A stretch of DNA of 64,000 bases from Phaseolus vulgaris (lineage: Eukaryota > Streptophyta > Magnoliopsida > Fabales > Fabaceae), in the NCBI RefSeq assembly GCF_000499845.2, contig NC_023758.2:16878088-16942087 (forward strand). The letters run 5' to 3'. How positions within the stretch are numbered: the stretch's first letter is position 1; the number at the start of each line of letters is the position of its first letter. The translations under genes were made by a program, and so were the position numbers. Positions 1-11,110 of the stretch are shown here, one piece after another. Below the pieces are notes generated by a model, which ran no database searches, was not told where the DNA came from, and was given only the letters and a program-made list of their open reading frames with translations.

Positions 1-942
1 CCTATCATAAGGATGGCGAGTCCTCTGGTCCTTCCTGGCCGCCGCCGCTGTCTCCAGCACCCTCTGCGGCTGGATCCTGGTCTGGGCGCGTGGCCTAGCG
101 GGAGCCACGCTTCCTCTCTTCTCGGCGACTTCACTCTCGTCGGCGATGTGAGCCACCGCAAGTCACCTGACTTCAGCAAACGTCGCAGGGTGAGCCCTGA
201 TCAAGGCCTCGCAGAATGGTCCTGGCAGCACGCCCTTCTTGAATGCATAGACCAGCATTTCTTCATCCTTGGCCGGCGATCTGACCATCTGCGCTCCAAA
301 GCGATTCAGGTAGTCTCTGAGGGACTCTCCCTGGTACTGCCTTATATCAAACAGATCATAAGACACCCGGGGCGGTGCCTTGTTCACGATGTATTGCTCG
401 ACGAAAACCTTCAAGAACTGCTGAAAATTGGTTATGTGACCGTTAGGTAGGATCACAAACCACTCTATCGCCGTTCCCTGGAGCGTACTCACGAACATTT
501 TGCAGTAGACGGCGTCTGACCCTCCCGACAGCATCATCTGCGTATGGAACGTGGTCAGATGAGCCTCTGGATCCTCCACGCCGGTAAAGACAGCCTTAAC
601 CGGAACCACGCTCGTGGGAATAGGCGTGTCAGTAATCGCCTGAACAAAAGGCATAGGGAAAACACGAGGTGGCGACGCCGGCGCCACCTCTTCAGCAGAA
701 GAACGCCCTTGCTGCTCCTGAAGAGCTTGACGCAGCTCCTCAGTCACCTTGCTGAGCTCCTCATTCCTGGCACGAGAGGCGACCAGGTCCTCATGCATTT
801 TCACCCGCTCTATGCGTGAGGCTTCCACAGTTGCCTGTAACGAACGCATCATCTCTGCCATCTGCGCCATGGTCATGGCAGCGGCGCCTTCAGCAGCGAC
901 GGGTGCAACTGGACTGGAGCGATTGCTTCTCATTTTTCTCAT
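1..942 (-). pseudogene. gag: gag of Tat element A, interrupted by one stop
   Basis: This encodes the structural (capsid) protein that packages the element's RNA in cytoplasmic particles. I place the start at the MRKMRS methionine (942) because the same start is used in elements B and C; a longer reading from 978 adds 12 residues. Next come an Ala-rich segment, a short coiled coil (ARNEELSKVTEELRQAL) and the capsid region with GVEDPEAHLTTFHTQMM and EWFV. A TGA at 165-163 replaces the CGA (Arg) found at the same place in B, a C-to-T change at a CpG. Beyond it the frame stays open to position 1 through the basic region with RIQPQRV and RTRHPYD. Without that one stop the reading frame is otherwise intact here. 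Confidence 0.9.
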
Positions 943-1330
943 GAAACTCAGCGAATCACCGAATGCAGCGAACAACACTTACTTTAGCTACGATTGAGTC
1001 AGCGATCAATCGGAAAAACAGCGCGAAACTCCGCGAGAAAACTCAAGAACACCGCAAACCTTCAAAGAAAACCACAACTTCACCAGAAACCACCGCTTTC
1101 CCATGGACAACCAAACGAGCGAAAGAACTCGAACTCCACCGAACAAATTACGCGTAAACAGCAGTAAAACCTCACTTCACCGATCGAAAACCCGGACGAT
1201 CGTTGTAAAACGTGAATTCACCGAACGAAACTCAAGCAAACAGCGGACGATGGTTGCACCAGCACACAACCACGCAGAAAACTTCGAAAACCTCCAAGAA
1301 CTCACGCTGTGGATGGGAGCAAGTTTTACA

Positions 1331-1352
1331 CAGCCCCACGGTGGGCGCCTGA
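1331..1352 (-). promoter_or_regulatory. Primer-binding site of Tat element A
   Basis: On the minus strand TCAGGCGCCCACCGTGGGG follows directly after the LTR end GGATCA. The same block sits just inside the 5' LTRs of elements B and C, the position where tRNA-primed reverse transcription begins. Which tRNA primes it was not determined. Confidence 0.75.
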
Positions 1353-2151
1353 TGATCCTGCCTGTTGACCGGAACGCTGGAAACTGCCTCGTCAAAGGAT
1401 CGACGTGTGCACCGCTTCACACCTCCGTTCCTCTTCGAGATCCACCTCAAGAACCTGCAAAGAAACAGAGCGGCGCCGCTGCGGCCGATCGCACTCCAAC
1501 GCCCAAGTCAGTAACCGAATCACCAAATACTAAGAGAACAAGAACCGTGCAAATCCTCTCTCACAGTCAGCTCTATAACTCGCAAGCGTAAAGAGTGTAT
1601 TCTGAACGTGCGTACCTCAGAAAGTTCGTTGAGAACTCTTATATACCTGGCTGCTTTCTCTCTCCTGGCAGTTACAGACTTGAACACGTGGCTCGCATCC
1701 AACTGTACACGTGCCATCATCTGGAGCCTCCTTGACTTGGGCGCTGCTTCTGACTCTCTTTTTGGCTAAGTTATTTATGCATGGTGCTGCCCAGTACATA
1801 GCTAACTTGGGAGTGCGATCTCTACTGGAACTGGCGAGTTAGGGTGCCTTCATACACCTTCCATGTGGTCTCGCCGGCCGCCTTCATAATCTGTGCCACC
1901 TTTAGTTCTGGCGTTGTGTTTGCTCTGGCGATCTCCAATCATGTGGTCGCCTGAGTTTACATCTGGCGACTTCATCTTTCACTGGGTGATCGCCGGTTCT
2001 GGTATGCTGGAGATCGGAGCACGCCAACTTAACAACTGGCGACTTCACGAGCCCCCCGACTTCCTTCCCTTCTGCTAACCTGGCGCCTTGTCAACACGCC
2101 TATACTGTAGCTTGTTGCCACGTCATCACTCCCGACTACCAGGGCGGTACA
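1353..2151 (-). repeat. 5' LTR of Tat element A (799 bp)
   Basis: The LTR has TG...CA termini on the minus strand and aligns along its length with the 812-bp LTR of element B. It contains the U5-proximal block shared by all Tat LTRs here (minus strand, near 1462-1515: GACTTGGGCGTTGGAGTGCG followed by CGGCCGC and GGCGCC) and a minus-strand TATATAAG near 1636-1645. Confidence 0.88.
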
Positions 2152-2764
2152 TTTATGTTTTCTTTATTTATCATCAAGTATATAACTTCTTTTCACCTTG
2201 TACAAAGATAAATGCACCAGTCAATCTTGGTTCCTCATTGCTCCAAAAAGGATGGATTAGTAATTAGCCCCAACACTAAGAACACTAGTTGTTAGTGTTG
2301 CAATTTTTCTATTCAAATCGTAAAACAACTCCTAAAAATGTGCCATAAATTACAAATACAACAGTTAGTTTAACTATGGACTAAATAAAAACATATCAAA
2401 ACCAAACATGGGTTTGTATATGAAGATCATTGATTGAAAAATGAAAAAATTAGCTTACTAGCTGTGAAGCTTAGGAGAATGATAGGATCATGATAAAATC
2501 AAAGAGATGTAAGGAACTTAAAAACCATGGTAGAACAAGGTAACAATGGGATGCTACGACATTCATGGTAAAGGATTGTGTTAAAGCCTTTAGTCGCGTC
2601 AGGTTTACAAATAAAACTAAGTTTCTCTTAATGCAATATATGGTCAACTAGGCCAGTCCAAGGAAAACGTATTTTTGAAGTCCACTATAAGGGAATTTGA
2701 ATTGAAAACCAATCATCCAGTAGACCCGTCTAGAGACAATCATCAAATAGACTATCTATCTATT
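2152..2764. other. AT-rich spacer, no gene recognised
   Basis: About 600 bp between element A and a solo LTR. I see no coding similarity, no terminal repeats and no tandem repeat, only stop-rich AT-biased sequence. Confidence 0.6.
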
Positions 2765-3723
2765 TGAATATATGGCCTTAAACAAGAGGGGGTGAATTTT
2801 TTGTGAAAGATTTTCGAAAACTTTGAAGGTATAATGAAAGCCAATGAAGAATCACAGAGAAAGAAACTAAGGAAAGCAATGCACAAAGTTGTTTTAGTTG
2901 ATTTCTAGAAAATCACACAAACATATTTATATTGGTTCACTCTTACACCAAGAGCTACATCCAGTCCTCAGAAACCATTAGGTAATCCACTATGCAATCA
3001 AAACCAAATTACAAACTCCACACACCAAAGTAGTAACCTTGAACCCCTCAAGAAACACACTACCTTTGGCAAACCACACCAAGAATGTCGATCTTGAACA
3101 CCTCAAGAACACACAACACTCCTTGGCAACACAAATACAGAAATACAATAATCAAGGAAGAAGGGAATAGAATACACGTGGGTATTACAAAGCTTAAAGT
3201 TCATAATTACAACCCAATCCTATTCCACACACTTAAGAATGATCCAAAGCTCTTTCAAATCTTGGAAAAACTATTTTTGATAAACTCTTTTTCTTACTTC
3301 AAGATTAGGAGCGTAAAACCACCTTTATATAGACCAACCAAGTGGTCAAAAACATTTAATAAAGGAGCCAAGGTAGTTATTAAAACCACTTAACAGAATT
3401 CTGTTAAGATTTTCATAAAAGCAATCAGTTGTTTTGTCGAAACAATCAGTTGAATTGACTTGACAGCAAAGTCAAGCTTTTCAAAACCTTTTCAAAAACT
3501 ACTAAGGTAAAACAACTTGTTGTTCAAAATTTCAACCTCTTGAAATTTCAACAGCTTTTTATAAAACCCATCTTTTCAAAAGGTTAAAGATTCAAATGAA
3601 CTTGGATCATTTTAAGGAGTGAATTAACAAGTTTCAAACAACTAGACACACACACACACAACAGCAGCAAGGTCTTCAAGCTTTCCACTTGGATTTCGAG
3701 ACATCAAAACATCTTGTTCAACA
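2765..3723 (-). mobile_element. Solo LTR, SIRE-like copia family (959 bp)
   Basis: On the minus strand it starts TGTTGAACAAGATG and ends in a TTCACCCCCTCTTG block shortly before the terminal CA, matching the LTRs at 55191-57204 and 57696-58773. The flanks CTATT (2760-2764) and CTATC (3724-3728) are a 4/5 match to a 5-bp target duplication. No internal region is attached, so it is most simply a solo LTR left by LTR-LTR recombination. It contains a paired-dyad module at 3422-3452 and a weaker one at 3513-3542. The 102-codon open frame inside it is not a gene. Confidence 0.75.
3422..3452. promoter_or_regulatory. Paired-dyad module in SIRE-like LTR
   Basis: CAATCAGTTG at 3422-3431 and again at 3443-3452 (21-bp period), with the spacer TTTTGTCGAAA between them. 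Confidence 0.6.
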
Positions 3724-3776
3724 CTATCAACATTTAAAATGTAACGAACTAAAAAGTAAGTGTCATAATATAAAAG

Positions 3777-4382
3777 GTTAAAGAGAAAAGTTTGTTATAG
3801 CTGGCTTGAAAAAGGATTTTCACAAATATTGGTGTTATACTGAAAACTTCAATTAAATTAACTAAATTAACCTATTCAACTGATTACAAAAATCATAACA
3901 ACTATACAACCAAAATATAAACCAGTTGTTTCAAGAAATCAATTGATTGATTTACACTAAAGCAATCAAACAAGATTACTAGAAAAACCAAGATTGTTGA
4001 TCTTGAACCCTTCAAGAACATACAACAATCTTAACCACACACAGATTTCAGAAACCCTATCTGAATCTATTTACAACACAATACAATAAAGAAGAATGAA
4101 GTTCAAATACATGTGGGTTTGATACAAATGAAGAACAACAAAAATGATAACCCAAAACCTACTTCACATCACAACAATGATCCACTATTCAAATGTAATC
4201 TCCAAGAATGATTTTTAAAACAATTTTTTTCCCTCTCGAAAAGTGTTGTGTTAAATTATTAGAAAAAATATTTATATAAGCTAAGAAAGATTGTTAAAAC
4301 AATTGAATCATTTAATGAAATCAGTTTCAATCAATTAAAAATAGTTTGATAAACATAAAAACATTATGTTAAAATCATTTAA
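3777..4382 (-). repeat. Degraded SIRE-like LTR fragment
   Basis: Stretches such as GATCTTGAACCCTTCAAGAACA (3996-4018) and the accompanying CA-rich segment parallel 3080-3120 in the neighbouring solo LTR, but the ends are lost and AT content is high. It abuts chromovirus RT sequence near 4383. It carries a paired-dyad module at 3919-3949. Confidence 0.55.
3919..3949. promoter_or_regulatory. Paired-dyad module in LTR fragment
   Basis: AAACCAGTTG (3919-3928) and CAATTGATTG (3940-3949), again 21 bp apart; the spacer here is TTTCAAGAAAT. Confidence 0.45.
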
Positions 4383-5664
4383 TTAATGGCACGATAATCT
4401 GTACACATTCTCCAACTCCCATCCTATTTAGGGACAAGAATGACAGGCATATCACAAGGACTCGTGTTGTCTTGGACCCAACCCTTGTCTAATAATTCCT
4501 CGACTTATTTTTGAATTTCCTTAGCCTCATCCGATTTGGTTCTATATGCAAGTCTATTTGGTAAATAAGCTCTAGGAATAAAGTCTATTTGATGTTCAAT
4601 GCCTCTTAAAGGAGGTAATCCTTTGGGAGGCTCTTGGAACACATCCTGAAATATTCCTTTAACAAAGGGTCCAAGCATTTAGAATTATCGAAAGTCAACT
4701 CTATTTTTAGGCATTTCTTAGTCTTGCGAGCTAGCATTACCTTTTTTACCTCTTTGGAGGATATGAGAAGTCTTATTTTAGTACTTTATTTTTCTTTTCT
4801 TTTTCTCTCTTCTCTTTCATTTTGATTTAGTCTTCATTCACCTCTTTTTGAGAGAGAGATTTTAATATGACCTTATGCCCCTGGAAGTTAAAAGAGATTT
4901 TATTAGTAAGGCCATGATCTAGAACTTTTCTATCATATTGTCATGGCCTTCCTAATAGAATATAAGTTGCTTCAATTGGAACACACACAAGACTTCATCC
5001 TTATATTTTCCAATGGAAAAAGCTATGAGGACTTGTTTATTAACAACCAATTCACCATTTTCACTAAGCCATTTACTTTGTAGAACTTTGTATGAGAGAT
5101 GGTGGGTAATCCAAGTTTCTCCACCACTCGTGTACTTTCCACATTGGTGCATTACCCCCATCTACTATTAAGGAACATAATTTGTCATTAATAAGGCACC
5201 TTGTACAAAAATATTTTCCCTTTGATTTGAAGTTTTCCAAGCATGCGCCTTACTACTAGCAAATCACCTTCACAAGGTATTTCATATTCTTCCTCAGTTT
5301 GGCTTTTTGAAGAGGTAGTGAAGCTAGATCTTGAAAATTGGGAACTATGCTCACTTACTACAACCCCCCCCCTTACCATCATAGTTCTTTTTTGTTAGAT
5401 AATTGGCAGCTATATGTCTAAAACCTAAACATTTGAAGCATTGTCTACTTGAGTTTTGGTGGGTGACTTAAAGGTAGAGGTGTAAGGGTTTTCTTTAGAA
5501 AATCTATGTTGGGAAGTGGTTTCTTTTGAGAAATTAGAAGGAAAAATTTTAATTGAATGTTTATTTTTGTCCTTCCAAGAAGTTTTATAGAAGTCATCAT
5601 TATGAGCATTTTTAAAAGATGTTTTCTTAATACCTGAGTCCACTCGACATGGCCCCTGAGTCAA
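4383..5664 (-). pseudogene. Chromovirus-type Ty3/gypsy fragment: gag end, protease, start of RT
   Basis: Reading leftwards, 5664-5188 gives a Ser/Thr/Lys-rich gag C-terminus. Then EIPCEGDLLVVRRMLG and, in another frame near 5190-5150, CSLIVDGG mark the aspartic protease. The RT N-terminus follows at about 4640-4390 with GIEHQIDFIPRA, EIQ..VEELLDKGWV and SPCDMPVILVPK. The same gag-protease arrangement is seen in element F (51480-53107). Several frames are needed and stops occur throughout, so it is a dead fragment. It ends abruptly at the RT and merges on the right with a minisatellite. Confidence 0.8.
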
Positions 5665-5955
5665 TTTTACGTGACATGGGCCCGATGTCGACTCGACTTG
5701 GGTTGTGGCCCATTCAGCTCGACTTGGGTCAGGGTTTACTCAGGTCGACGCTGGCTTGGACCTACTCTGCTCGACTTTTTCTTGGGCCGACTTGGCTCGA
5801 CTTTGCCCCGAACCAACTCGGCTCAACTTTGGTCCGGACCTAATAGACTCGATTTAAGCCTGGACCAACTCAGCTCGACATAGAATTAGACAGACTTTGC
5901 TCGACCTGGACCTGGATTGACTCTGCTTAACCTAGGTCGGGACCAAGTCAAAATC
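5640..5955. repeat. Minisatellite, ~26-bp unit, about 11 imperfect copies
   Basis: The core (A/G)CTCGACTTGG-like sequence recurs at about 5692, 5717, 5742, 5770, 5796, 5821, 5848, 5873, 5899 and 5926, a spacing near 26 bp with many substitutions. It is much more GC-rich than both flanks. The open frames across it are a by-product of periodicity. Confidence 0.8.
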
Positions 5956-6820
5956 CAACTCAAAATTCATTTTGGATAATCCAAAATGTATCCAATATAT
6001 ATCTAATCCATATCCAACTAAATGAATTGGACTTAAAATCCAAAAATATGGATTTGGATTTGAGATAAATCTATTTAAATGAATTTATATAATTATAAAT
6101 TTAGATTTTTTTCTCACCTTTAATAAAAAGACATGTATGCAAGAAAGAGATATAAAATGAATAATGAAGAAATATGATTTTACATATTAGACAACAATAA
6201 TTACAAGAATATTTGTATATAGGTCTATTTATGTTATAGATGTATTTATTTTTAATGTTTAACATTAAATTAATATAAAATCATGTTAGATGATTAGTGT
6301 AGACAAAAGGAATTCTATTCAATTATTTATTTATGATTTATCATATATGGATTTTAAATATTTTCATCGAAAACAGTTATATAACAAATAAATAAATTAA
6401 TCACTAATCAATACAAATTTTTAAAAGTTTTCATATATTATTATTTATTATATAAAAATATAGAACACAAAATGCATATGGTTAAAATAGTATATCATAA
6501 TTCTATTTAAGAATAAAAAGAAAACAAAGGACCATAAAAGAAGAATGAAAAGAAAAACATGCATTTTGAATAAAACGGGGAAGAATTATCTGAACATTTG
6601 GTAGTGCGCGAGTGCAATACATTATATGTGTATTTAGTAACTAATTTTATCTAGATTATAAACAAAATCGGTAGATGAAATTTTAATAAAATGATTTATT
6701 TATGACAAAATAATATTTTAATAATTTTTTAGTTTCTTTTAAGAAATTTTTATATTAATATATCAAAACAATCGAACCAAAAAATTTATATTTTTATTAT
6801 TTTATCTGTTAAAATAAAAT
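5956..6820. other. AT-rich spacer, no gene recognised
   Basis: It begins with a short run of TCCAAATCC/TATCCAA-type repeats (5965-6060) and continues as strongly AT-rich sequence with stops in every frame. Confidence 0.6.
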
Positions 6821-7015
6821 CACTACAAGAAAAATTGATTTTAACGATTTTAACGAGGTTTATATTTACATTATATAGGATAAAACTCTATTAAGTCATT
6901 TACATAGGGTTGCAGTTACCTAGAGTTTTTTTAAACCTCGGGAAAAGTCTTCCAGAATCCCTATTAAATACCATGAGTTTTAAAAAGGTTGAAAATTGAG
7001 CTCCGAGGCTAGAAT
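6821..7015 (+). mobile_element. CACTA (En/Spm) transposon terminus, one end only
   Basis: CACTACAAGAAAAATTGA at 6821-6838 is the typical terminal inverted repeat of plant CACTA elements. It is followed by short subterminal motifs (AACGATTTTAACGAGG, ACCTCGGG, CTCCGAGGC). I find no opposite end (CTTGTAGTG) in the window, so the rest is probably lost to the LINE that starts about 7020. The transposase gene is absent. Confidence 0.6.
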
Positions 7016-7204
7016 AAAAATTCTTTTGGTAATGTTCACAAGGTCTTCTCAAGCAGGGTCTCCTCCTTGGTATTCAACAAACCTTAGAGACTGTTAGTAT
7101 GTTTGATATTGATGGGCTTCTCTATCAAGAAAAGATTATTAAGGAGGAGCTTGATCATGCTATTCACTATCAATATGTGTTTTGAAAAGAGAGGGCCAAG
7201 ATGC

Positions 7205-8604
7205 TCTAGTTTAAAGATGGAGACAAAAATACTGCTTTTTTCCATGTTGTGGTAAAGAGGAGAAATAATTCTAGTGGGATTCATCGCCTACGGATTGATA
7301 ATGAGGTTCTTGAGGATTCTAAACTCATTGAGGATCATATTTTGGATTTTTATAAAAAAAAATTATGTTGAGTGTATTTCTAATGTTTAACATACAAGTA
7401 GTATGAAAGAGTTTATTGGTACTTATATTCCTGAAGTAGTTTCCTCTTAGGAGAATACTATGTTGATTACATGTCAGGATTCTTTGAAATTAAAAATGCA
7501 ATTTTTAATCTTAATGGTAATAGTGCTCCTGGTCCGGACAATTTTGGTGGTGTATTCTTTCATTCTTTTTGGGACATTATTGAGACGGATGTTTGCAAAG
7601 TTATTCAACAGTTTTTTAAACAAAATTGGGTTCTTCCTAGAATGAATAGTAATGTGGTATCTCTTATTCCTAAGATTCAGGGTGTTGACTCCATTAAAGA
7701 TTGCAGGCTCATTGTTGTCGCTAATTTCAAATTTAATATTACTTCCAAAAAACTGGCGAATAGGCTTGCAATTGTGGCTGCTAAAATCATTTATCCTAAT
7801 CAATATGGGTTTGTGCAGGGTAGAAAGATTCAGGATTGTATTGGTATTGCTTTTGAAGTTATTAACATGCTTTCTAAAATGGTTAAGGAGGTAATGTGGC
7901 TTACAAAGTTGATATTCATAAGGCATTTGACACTCTGAGCTAGAAGTTCTTATTATTAGTTTTGACACACTTTGGTTTTCATCCTTTGTTTGTCAGATGG
8001 ATAATTCTTTGTTCAGCTATGCTTTCTATCAGGATAAATGGTAGTTTGGTGGATTTTTTTCCTTGTAGTGGAGGTGTCAGACAATGAGATCGATTGTCTC
8101 CTTTACTTTTCTATCTTGCAAAGGAAGTTCTCAATAGAGGTATCTCTAAGCTTGTGAATGATAATAAGATTCTACATATGGCTAGTCTGCAAGGTTATAT
8201 CACTCTCTCTCATATTTTAATGTTGATGACATATTTGTTTTCTGCGGGGCGGATAATAAGTCTCTTAGAAATTTGATTATTTTTCTTAAAACATATGATG
8301 ATTTTTCGGGTCAATATGTTAATAATTCTAAGAGTAGTTTTTCACCATGGATAATTCTACAAGATTTGTTACCAAAATTCAATGTCTTCTTTCTAGTAGT
8401 CATGGTTGTTTACCTTTTAATTATTTAGGGGTGCCTATCTTTATTGGTGCTCCAAAGTGTCAATTTCTTCAACCTTTAGCTGATAAAGTCAAATTGAAGC
8501 TAGCATCTTGGAAAGGTAAATCTCTTAGCCTGATGGGTCATATTCAGTTGGTTAATACGGTGATTACTGAATTTCTAGCTTATAACTTTAATATGTATAA
8601 ATGA
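7205..8604 (+). pseudogene. LINE reverse transcriptase, multiple frameshifts
   Basis: The conserved pre-RT motif LKDGDKNTAFFH lies near 7212. The RT proper (7471-7938) shows NGNSAPGPDNFGG, LIPKI and YGFVQGRKIQDC. It continues in a shifted frame with KVDIHKAFDTL, then GVRQ-DRLSPLLFYLAKEVL (near 8075-8115). The catalytic FADD box is recognisable as FNVDDIFVFC near 8215-8245. CHGCLPFNYLGVPIF (8395-8445) and the following ASWKGKSLSLMGHIQLV belong to the region after the palm. At least three frame changes and several stops interrupt it. Known role of the family: nicking target DNA and copying the LINE RNA in place. Confidence 0.88.
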
Positions 8605-9765
8605 CTTGTTTCACTTCTTAAGCAAATCGAGCAGTGATGTAGAAATTTTATTTGGACTGGTGATACTATGAATAAAGGCATAGCTACAATTAATTAGCCT
8701 AAGATTTGTTCTCCTCTTGAGAATGGAGGTTTGAAGACTATTAACCTTCATCATGAAAATAACGTGAATCTTTTTAAGCTTGCTTGGAATTTTGCTTATA
8801 GCAACAAGCCTTGGTCTTTTCTCCTGAAAGCGAGAGTTCATAGAATGGTTTATAGATCCTCATCTATTTGGCCTGGAATTAAGTAGTTTTATAACATTAT
8901 TCTTGATCATACTTCTTGAACTATTGGTAGAAGTACTTTTATTAATTTTTGGAATGATAAATGGTGTTCTACTACTTCTTTAGCAAATATTGCAGGATTA
9001 TCTGATTGTGCTAGCATTCCGGATACAATCTCCCATTTTTGGACTAGTTGTGATTGGAATATTCCTTTGTCTTTATAGCAGATGCCTCAATTTTTTAATC
9101 ATATCATGCTTAGGGAGGAACAGGATATTCCTAATTGGATTCTAGATGAGTCCGTTTGTTTCTCTTTTAAATCAGATAAGATATTTTTTCTTGGACCAAG
9201 GAGTTCCATCTATTCTTGGGGTAAATTCATTTGGTCTTCATCTATTTTGACTTCGAAAACTCTAGTACTTTGGAAAGTTTTTTATGGGCGGCTTCCTACA
9301 AATCAACATAGAAGTTTGCATATATGTTCTATGTGTACACTTTGTGTAAAACACAAGGAATCAATTCAGCATTTATTTTTTTAATGTTTCAATGCTTTAT
9401 ATATATGGAGTTGGGTTCAACAAATTTTTCTTACCTATCATTTATCTAATAAGGATGATCTTCTTTCTTTTATTAGGAGTGATGGTAGTCCTTTGGTTAA
9501 ATTGATTAAGCTTGTTATGGTAACTTTTTCTATTTGGATGATATGACGTATGAGAATGTATGCTACATTTCAAGATAAGATTGAAGTTTATTGGGCTATT
9601 TCGCTAACCAAAGATTTAACTTGTCTAGTGAGAAATTCGTCTAAAGCTTCAATGAAAAATTATATGTTGGATTTCAACGTGATTAAGTTTTTTGGTATTA
9701 ATACTCGTATTGGTAAAATTCTTTGTCCTCTTCCTATTAGATGGGAGATCCCTTCACCAGGCTAG

Positions 9766-10143
9766 GTTAAAATTAAAACTGATGGGACTGTTAGGGGTTA
9801 TCGTGGTCTTGCTACTTGTGGAGGTATTTTCCGTGGGAGTATGAGAGAGTTTATTGATGGTTTCTCTATGTTTCTTAAGACTACTTTGGTAGCTGAGTTT
9901 TATGGAGTTATACATGTATGAAGGAAGCTCAAAAGATGGGTCTTACTAATGTATGACTTAAATGTGATTTTTCCTTGATTTGTGTCGTATATACTACTAG
10001 GACTAATGTTCAGTGAATGCTTCGTAATAAATGGAATACTTATCCTAATTACTGTGCGAAAATCAGGTTTAGGGTTACTCATATTTTTCGTGAAGGGAAT
10101 GCGTGTGCAGATAAGCTGGCTAACTTTGGATTTATTCATAAAT
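9766..10143 (+). pseudogene. LINE C-terminal RNase H domain
   Basis: KIKTDGTVRGYRGLATCGGI carries the first catalytic Asp. The later LKCDFSLICVV and REGNACADKLANFG match the middle and last motifs of plant LINE RNase H. Stops and a frame change near 9918-9960 break it. It would degrade the RNA strand of the RNA/DNA hybrid during insertion. Confidence 0.8.
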
Positions 10144-10381
10144 AATCATTTGATTGGTATAATAGGCTTCCATTTAGTCTATTCTTAGAGTTCCTATGTA
10201 TCGTTTTTGTTAACATACGGGTTTGGTCTAACTTATTTTTTTTGTATTTTCTTTCTTCTTTCTTCTTTTTCTTTAAATAATACTTTTTTATGTGATGGCA
10301 TATGATTCTTGTTACTTGAGATGTCAACCTAGCTAAAATATCAAGTTGCTAGTGATACTTGTTCTCGCCAGTTGACTTGGT

Positions 10382-11110
10382 TGTCAGTTGACTCTAACAG
10401 CAGCCATAGGCCCCGCCTGTCTCCTGCTTCTCTCGCACTTCCTTGGGTTGAAATACGTTGTACCTGTAAAGACAAAGGGCGCCCTGGCGACCGTTTGTAC
10501 TCTGACGCTCAAGTTAGTACTGGGGCAAAAAAACAGTAAATAAGTAAAATAGTTTGAAGCTTAGAAACCGTGTACCTTTTTAGGGTTCTTACGACCCTTT
10601 ATATAAGTCGTAGGTAGGGTTTACCTCTGTTCTGTTACCCGTATCTAGGATTCCTGGGAGAACGTCCTTGCGCCGCTATTACACAATCTTAGCGTAATCT
10701 GACACGTAAGACTCCCCTTTACTAGAGTGCAATGACTAACAGTATGGCCGCCAAGGTACTAACTCATGCACCAATGTTGCGGGCCATTTGTTTCGTGGGT
10801 GGCCTAAGTATTAACATGCCATGCATGCAATCTTCCTTGGAAACCCTAACCCTAACGGGCCTTAGTGCCTCCAAGGGCTATTTACTCGTGTTGTGCCCGA
10901 ATGCGCTATACACACCACCTGCATGGATCCCTCGTGTCTTAGGGCTTCCTCTTATATCTGAGTGTTTTAACTGGTAACTGATATGATTTCTGGAGCCCAC
11001 CCTATGTAGCCCAATATAGTTGTTCAGACCACCGATGTCCGATCTCTCCCTCTGTTGCCGAGGTCCGATGTCCGATACCTGACGCCAATGTCCGATGACT
11101 AGCCAGTACA
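10382..11110 (-). repeat. Tat LTR, family D, 3' LTR copy (729 bp)
   Basis: It matches the interrupted LTR at 22459-24981. On the minus strand it starts TGTACTGGCTAG and ends CAACTGACA. To its right (11111-11120) is the purine tract that precedes a 3' LTR when read on the minus strand (CTTAGGGGGCTTG), so this was the 3' LTR of a minus-strand element. A minus-strand TATA (TTATATAAAG, 10598-10607) is present. The flank on its left (TTGGT) does not match the flank of the other D LTR (ATACC). Confidence 0.85.

Larger units (their letters stand above)
1..2151 (-). mobile_element. Ty3/gypsy Tat-lineage element A, 5' part, cut by window start
   Basis: Reading leftwards from 2151 the order is 5' LTR (2151-1353), primer-binding site, leader and gag, which runs off the window at position 1. 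LTR and gag are close relatives of element B at 12380-18803 but on the opposite strand. The LTR starts TGTACCGCCC and ends GGATCA. The five bases beyond it (2152-2156, TTTAT) would be the target duplication, but the partner lies outside the window. Confidence 0.9.
7021..10345 (+). mobile_element. LINE (plant L1-type), 5'-truncated and decayed
   Basis: It retains the linker just before the RT, the reverse transcriptase, the long C-terminal region and a terminal RNase H. The endonuclease ORF and gag-like ORF1 are missing at the 5' side, as expected of incomplete target-primed reverse transcription. A clear poly(A) tail and target duplication were not seen; the 3' limit is set where similarity fades after the RNase H and a T-rich segment (10225-10290). 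Confidence 0.85.

Noticed and set aside
1103..1591. 162-codon + strand open frame
   Set aside because: It lies in the leader and LTR of element A on the wrong strand; the corresponding minus-strand frames and LTR homology explain it.
5649..5883. Open frames of 64-70 codons in the GC-rich segment
   Set aside because: They follow the ~26-bp minisatellite period and have no start context or homology.
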